This document shows positions 61,786-64,000 of a stretch of 64,000 bases of DNA, in pieces. Source of the DNA: Paraburkholderia tuberum STM678 (GTDB lineage Bacteria; Pseudomonadota; Gammaproteobacteria; Burkholderiales; Burkholderiaceae); assembly GCF_902833905.1 (NCBI RefSeq), contig NZ_CADFGP010000043.1, forward strand, positions 1-64,000. The letters run 5' to 3'. Position 1 is the first letter of the stretch; each line of letters opens with the position of its first letter. The notes below the pieces were generated by a model that did not search any database, had not been told where the DNA came from, and saw only the letters and a program-made list of their open reading frames with translations. The position numbers and the translations under genes are program-made.

Positions 61786-63456
61786 ATGCAACAGCAACCT
61801 ACTCTTGCCCTCAAACAGATCACCATCGCTGCCAATCCCCGCACGTACTTCGATGCGGCGGAAATGGAAGAGCTGACGGCTTCGGTCCGTGAGAAGGGCG
61901 TCATCCAGCCTGTCATCGTTCGCACGCTTGCTGATGGCGGATTCGCTCTTGTCGCCGGTGGCCGCAGATACAGAGCTGCCATGACGGCGCATGGCGAGGA
62001 TTACGAGATACCCGTCGTCGTGAAGGAGATCGATGAAGTCGAAGCGAAACAGCTTGCGATCATCGAAAACATTCAACGCGCGGATATGTCGCCTGCCGAG
62101 GAAGCCATTGCAGCAGCCGAGCAGGTCGGGCTGTGCAAGGGCGATCGCGACGAAGTCGCGCGCATCTTCGGATGGTCGCGTGCCACGCTCGATAAGCGCC
62201 TGGCGCTCATGAACTGCAGTGCTGCCGTTCTCGAGGCGCTCAACACCCGGCAGATCCTTCTGGGTCACGCGGAACTGCTGGCGGCGCTTCCGAAGGAAAC
62301 GCAGGACAAGCTGCTGCCCGTGATCATTCAGGAGGGCAAGCCGGTCGCCGAGTTGAAGAAGAAAATTGAACAGGTCGCCTGTTCGTTGTCTGCTGCAATT
62401 TTCGACAAGACCGACTGCGCAAGCTGCCCGCACAACTCGTCCACGCAGGGTGAGATGTTCGGCGAGTCCATAGCCACTGGCAACTGTACGAACCGTCCCT
62501 GTTTCAACGAGAAAACGGAGAAACAGCTTGAGGCGGTGGCAACGGGCCTTCGCGATGATTTCCCCGTCGTGCGCATCGTGCGCGCGGGCGACAACCACAC
62601 CCGCATACAGCTTGCTGTGGAGGGTGCAAAGGGCGTCGGCGAGGAACAGGCGAAAGCCTGCCACGCGTGCCAGAACTACGGCGCGGCGGTGAGCGGCCTT
62701 CCGGACTCAGTCGGCAAGGTCTACAAGGGCCAGTGCTTCGACACCGTCTGTAACATGAAGATGGTGGCCAAGCGCCTGCAGGCCGAAAAAGCTGCTGTCG
62801 CGCCGAAGCCTGAAGCGAAGGTCGATGGCACCGGCACGGCGAAGGCTGCAGCCAAAGCCTCCGGCACCGCACCGTCGACGACGAGCAATCCGCCGGCGAC
62901 AGTCGTTGCTGAATCGGACCGTATCAAGACGTATCGCGTGGCGTTGTGGCGCAAGGCTTTGCGTCGCGAGGTTGGCCAGAATGCCGCGCTAGCCCAGCGA
63001 TACCTTGTCTCGATCGCTCTCGCCGGACAGGCCCGCTGTGTCGATGACTCGACCATGAAGGGCATCTGGGAGAAGCTGACCGAAGAAAAGATCGCGGTGT
63101 CGGATGTGGCCAAGGCCGCAACGTCCGTGGCCGCCGCTGACGACGACAAGCTCGCGCTTGCTGTCACCGGCGTGACGGTCGCCGCGATCCAGGGTCTCGA
63201 CGTTCACCATCTGACGAGTCTGTGCCGTCATCATCAACTCGACCTCAATCAGCACTGGAAGCTCTGTAAGGAGTTTCTGGAACTGATCACGAAGTCGGAA
63301 ATGATGGTGGTGGCCGACGAGCTTGGCATCCGTGCCGCGCTCGGCGACGAGTTCAAGAAGGTGTTCAGCAAATCGAAGGCGGAAGTCATCGATGCGCTGC
63401 TCAACGTCAAGGGCTTCGACTACACCGGAAAGATTCCGAAAGTCCTCAAGTATTAA
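61786..63456 (+). CDS. PRTRC system ParB-family protein
   Basis: 556 residues. ParB N-terminal domain (about 10-105: MEELTASVREKGVIQPVIVR, LVAGGRRYRAAM, then ENIQRADMSPAEEA). HTH at about 125-150 (DRDEVARIFGWSRATLDKRLALM). Then two cysteine clusters (CASCPHNSS ... CTNRPCFNEK; CHACQNYG ... CFDTVCN), which are diagnostic for the ParB-related protein of PRTRC modules. An A-rich linker precedes a C-terminal domain. With PRTRC E and actin-like D it belongs to a large plasmid-maintenance gene set of unproven mechanism. Confidence 0.92.
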   Translation: MQQQPTLALKQITIAANPRTYFDAAEMEELTASVREKGVIQPVIVRTLADGGFALVAGGRRYRAAMTAHGEDYEIPVVVKEIDEVEAKQLAIIENIQRADMSPAEEAIAAAEQVGLCKGDRDEVARIFGWSRATLDKRLALMNCSAAVLEALNTRQILLGHAELLAALPKETQDKLLPVIIQEGKPVAELKKKIEQVACSLSAAIFDKTDCASCPHNSSTQGEMFGESIATGNCTNRPCFNEKTEKQLEAVATGLRDDFPVVRIVRAGDNHTRIQLAVEGAKGVGEEQAKACHACQNYGAAVSGLPDSVGKVYKGQCFDTVCNMKMVAKRLQAEKAAVAPKPEAKVDGTGTAKAAAKASGTAPSTTSNPPATVVAESDRIKTYRVALWRKALRREVGQNAALAQRYLVSIALAGQARCVDDSTMKGIWEKLTEEKIAVSDVAKAATSVAAADDDKLALAVTGVTVAAIQGLDVHHLTSLCRHHQLDLNQHWKLCKEFLELITKSEMMVVADELGIRAALGDEFKKVFSKSKAEVIDALLNVKGFDYTGKIPKVLKY

Positions 63457-63457
63457 C

Positions 63458-63541
63458 GCGCCGTCTGGCGCATCGACCGAAGCGGACTTTTCCCGTCTGC
63501 TTCATTTCTCTTTTGGACTGCCCACAGGCGGTCCTTTTTTA
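63458..63541 (+). promoter_or_regulatory. Leader element copy 6 plus terminator before the PRTRC E gene
   Basis: GCGCC-GTCT-GGCGC-ATCGAC (63458-63477), preceded by TATTAA, then GAAGCGGAC...GTCTGCTTC pairing. Next comes GGACTGCC-CACA-GGCGGTCC with six T residues (63515-63540). The ATG follows 15 bases after the T-run. Confidence 0.65.
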
Positions 63542-63555
63542 TTTGTGGAGTTTTT

Positions 63556-64000
63556 ATGTTCGTTGAACTTGAAGCGCTGTTGAAGTCGTGCGGTGGGCTG
63601 AAGCTGGCCATGAAGATGAAGGGTGATGCGATGGCCGTGGTCGTCATGCCGGAAGGCGAGGCGAAAGACACGGCGCTGCGTCAGCCGCTCGTCATGACCG
63701 CGACGGCGGCGGAACTGGATGCCGGCTTTGCCGAGCATCTGGCGACGTACACCGGCGCTCATGCGTCGCTGGCCGAACAGGTGGCCGCAACGACGGCGAT
63801 CCTCGGTGAAGCGCAGAAGGCCCAGGTCACGAAAGCGACCAAAGCTCTCTCGGGCAAGGCTGGCAGAAGTTCGCCAGCCGCGGCGAAAGCGTCACCAGAC
63901 GAGGACGCTGAGGATGACGACAATGAATCGTCGGAGTCGGACGCACCGGCCGCCGCGAACGAAGGCAAAGGGGACGCTCCGGCGCCTGCTGAGCCTGCTT
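63556..64000 (+). CDS. PRTRC system protein E (partial at right edge)
   Basis: 148 codons visible and open to the window end; ATG at 63556 with GTGGAG upstream. N-terminal domain: MFVELEALLKSCGGLKLAMK, VVVMPEG, LVMTATAAELDAGFAEHLATYTGAHASLAEQVAATTAIL, the pattern of PRTRC E proteins. An acidic low-complexity linker (DEDAEDDDNESSESD) follows. Direct successor of the PRTRC ParB gene, as usual. Confidence 0.85.
   Translation, partial: MFVELEALLKSCGGLKLAMKMKGDAMAVVVMPEGEAKDTALRQPLVMTATAAELDAGFAEHLATYTGAHASLAEQVAATTAILGEAQKAQVTKATKALSGKAGRSSPAAAKASPDEDAEDDDNESSESDAPAAANEGKGDAPAPAEPA

Noticed and set aside
61729..62664. A 311-codon minus-strand frame
   Set aside because: Antisense to the PRTRC ParB gene, which has clear domains and a ribosome-binding site.

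Overview
The window looks like part of a large (mega)plasmid or chromid from a high-GC betaproteobacterium, most likely Burkholderiales (Paraburkholderia/Caballeronia/Burkholderia type). This is inferred from codon use, an iteron-Rep_3 replicon with parAB, and a PRTRC maintenance cluster. I see no rRNA, tRNA or CRISPR array.

Layout. 1-2758: insertion-sequence debris (IS630 end, a complete IS701-type element, an IS3 remnant) around a truncated FAD oxidoreductase and a cupin gene. 2847-11932: a Tn7-like operon (TnsA, TnsB, TnsC and TniQ homologues) flanked on both sides by tyrosine recombinases. 12061-13494: a chimeric gene joining two tandem ParB-like helix-turn-helix modules to the core-binding domain of those recombinases, with no catalytic domain. 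13495-19311: the replicon, with partition repeats, parB-parA, a large iteron field and the Rep initiator.

20047-36040: one long operon for a type IVb (R64/TCP-like) pilus, PilN to PilV. It is headed by VirB8/VirB9/VirB10-like proteins, two lytic transglycosylases and TcpQ-type proteins, and ends at a strong bidirectional terminator. 36071-40684: a CAP-domain lipoprotein, small proteins, a FlhC-like zinc protein and a coiled-coil protein. 40891-45360: a NERD nuclease, a KfrB-like protein and a zinc-ribbon/TOPRIM primase. 45389-47400: a parM/parR operon with two tiny membrane proteins and a parC-like centromere built of 11-bp repeats. 48440-49567: a tyrosine integrase with a C-terminal HTH.

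This integrase lies beside a roughly 110-bp block that recurs in inverted orientation at 20047-20178. The pilus and maintenance modules (about 29.6 kb) are therefore bracketed by two homologous, inverted, recombination-site-like blocks. 49740-56341: small accessory genes, many reading leftward, one of them split by an IS110-type element. 56342-64000: the PRTRC-linked module (methyltransferase-helicase fusion, PRTRC ParB, PRTRC E), interrupted by a group II intron without a reverse transcriptase ORF.

The most novel-looking signals are: the inverted recombination-site-like blocks with their adjacent integrase; a recurring palindrome TAACGCGTTA at four intergenic sites; a recurring promoter-proximal hairpin ending in ATCGAC in front of six plasmid transcription units; leader RNAs with competing hairpins; and the ParB/integrase chimera next to the Tn7-like operon.
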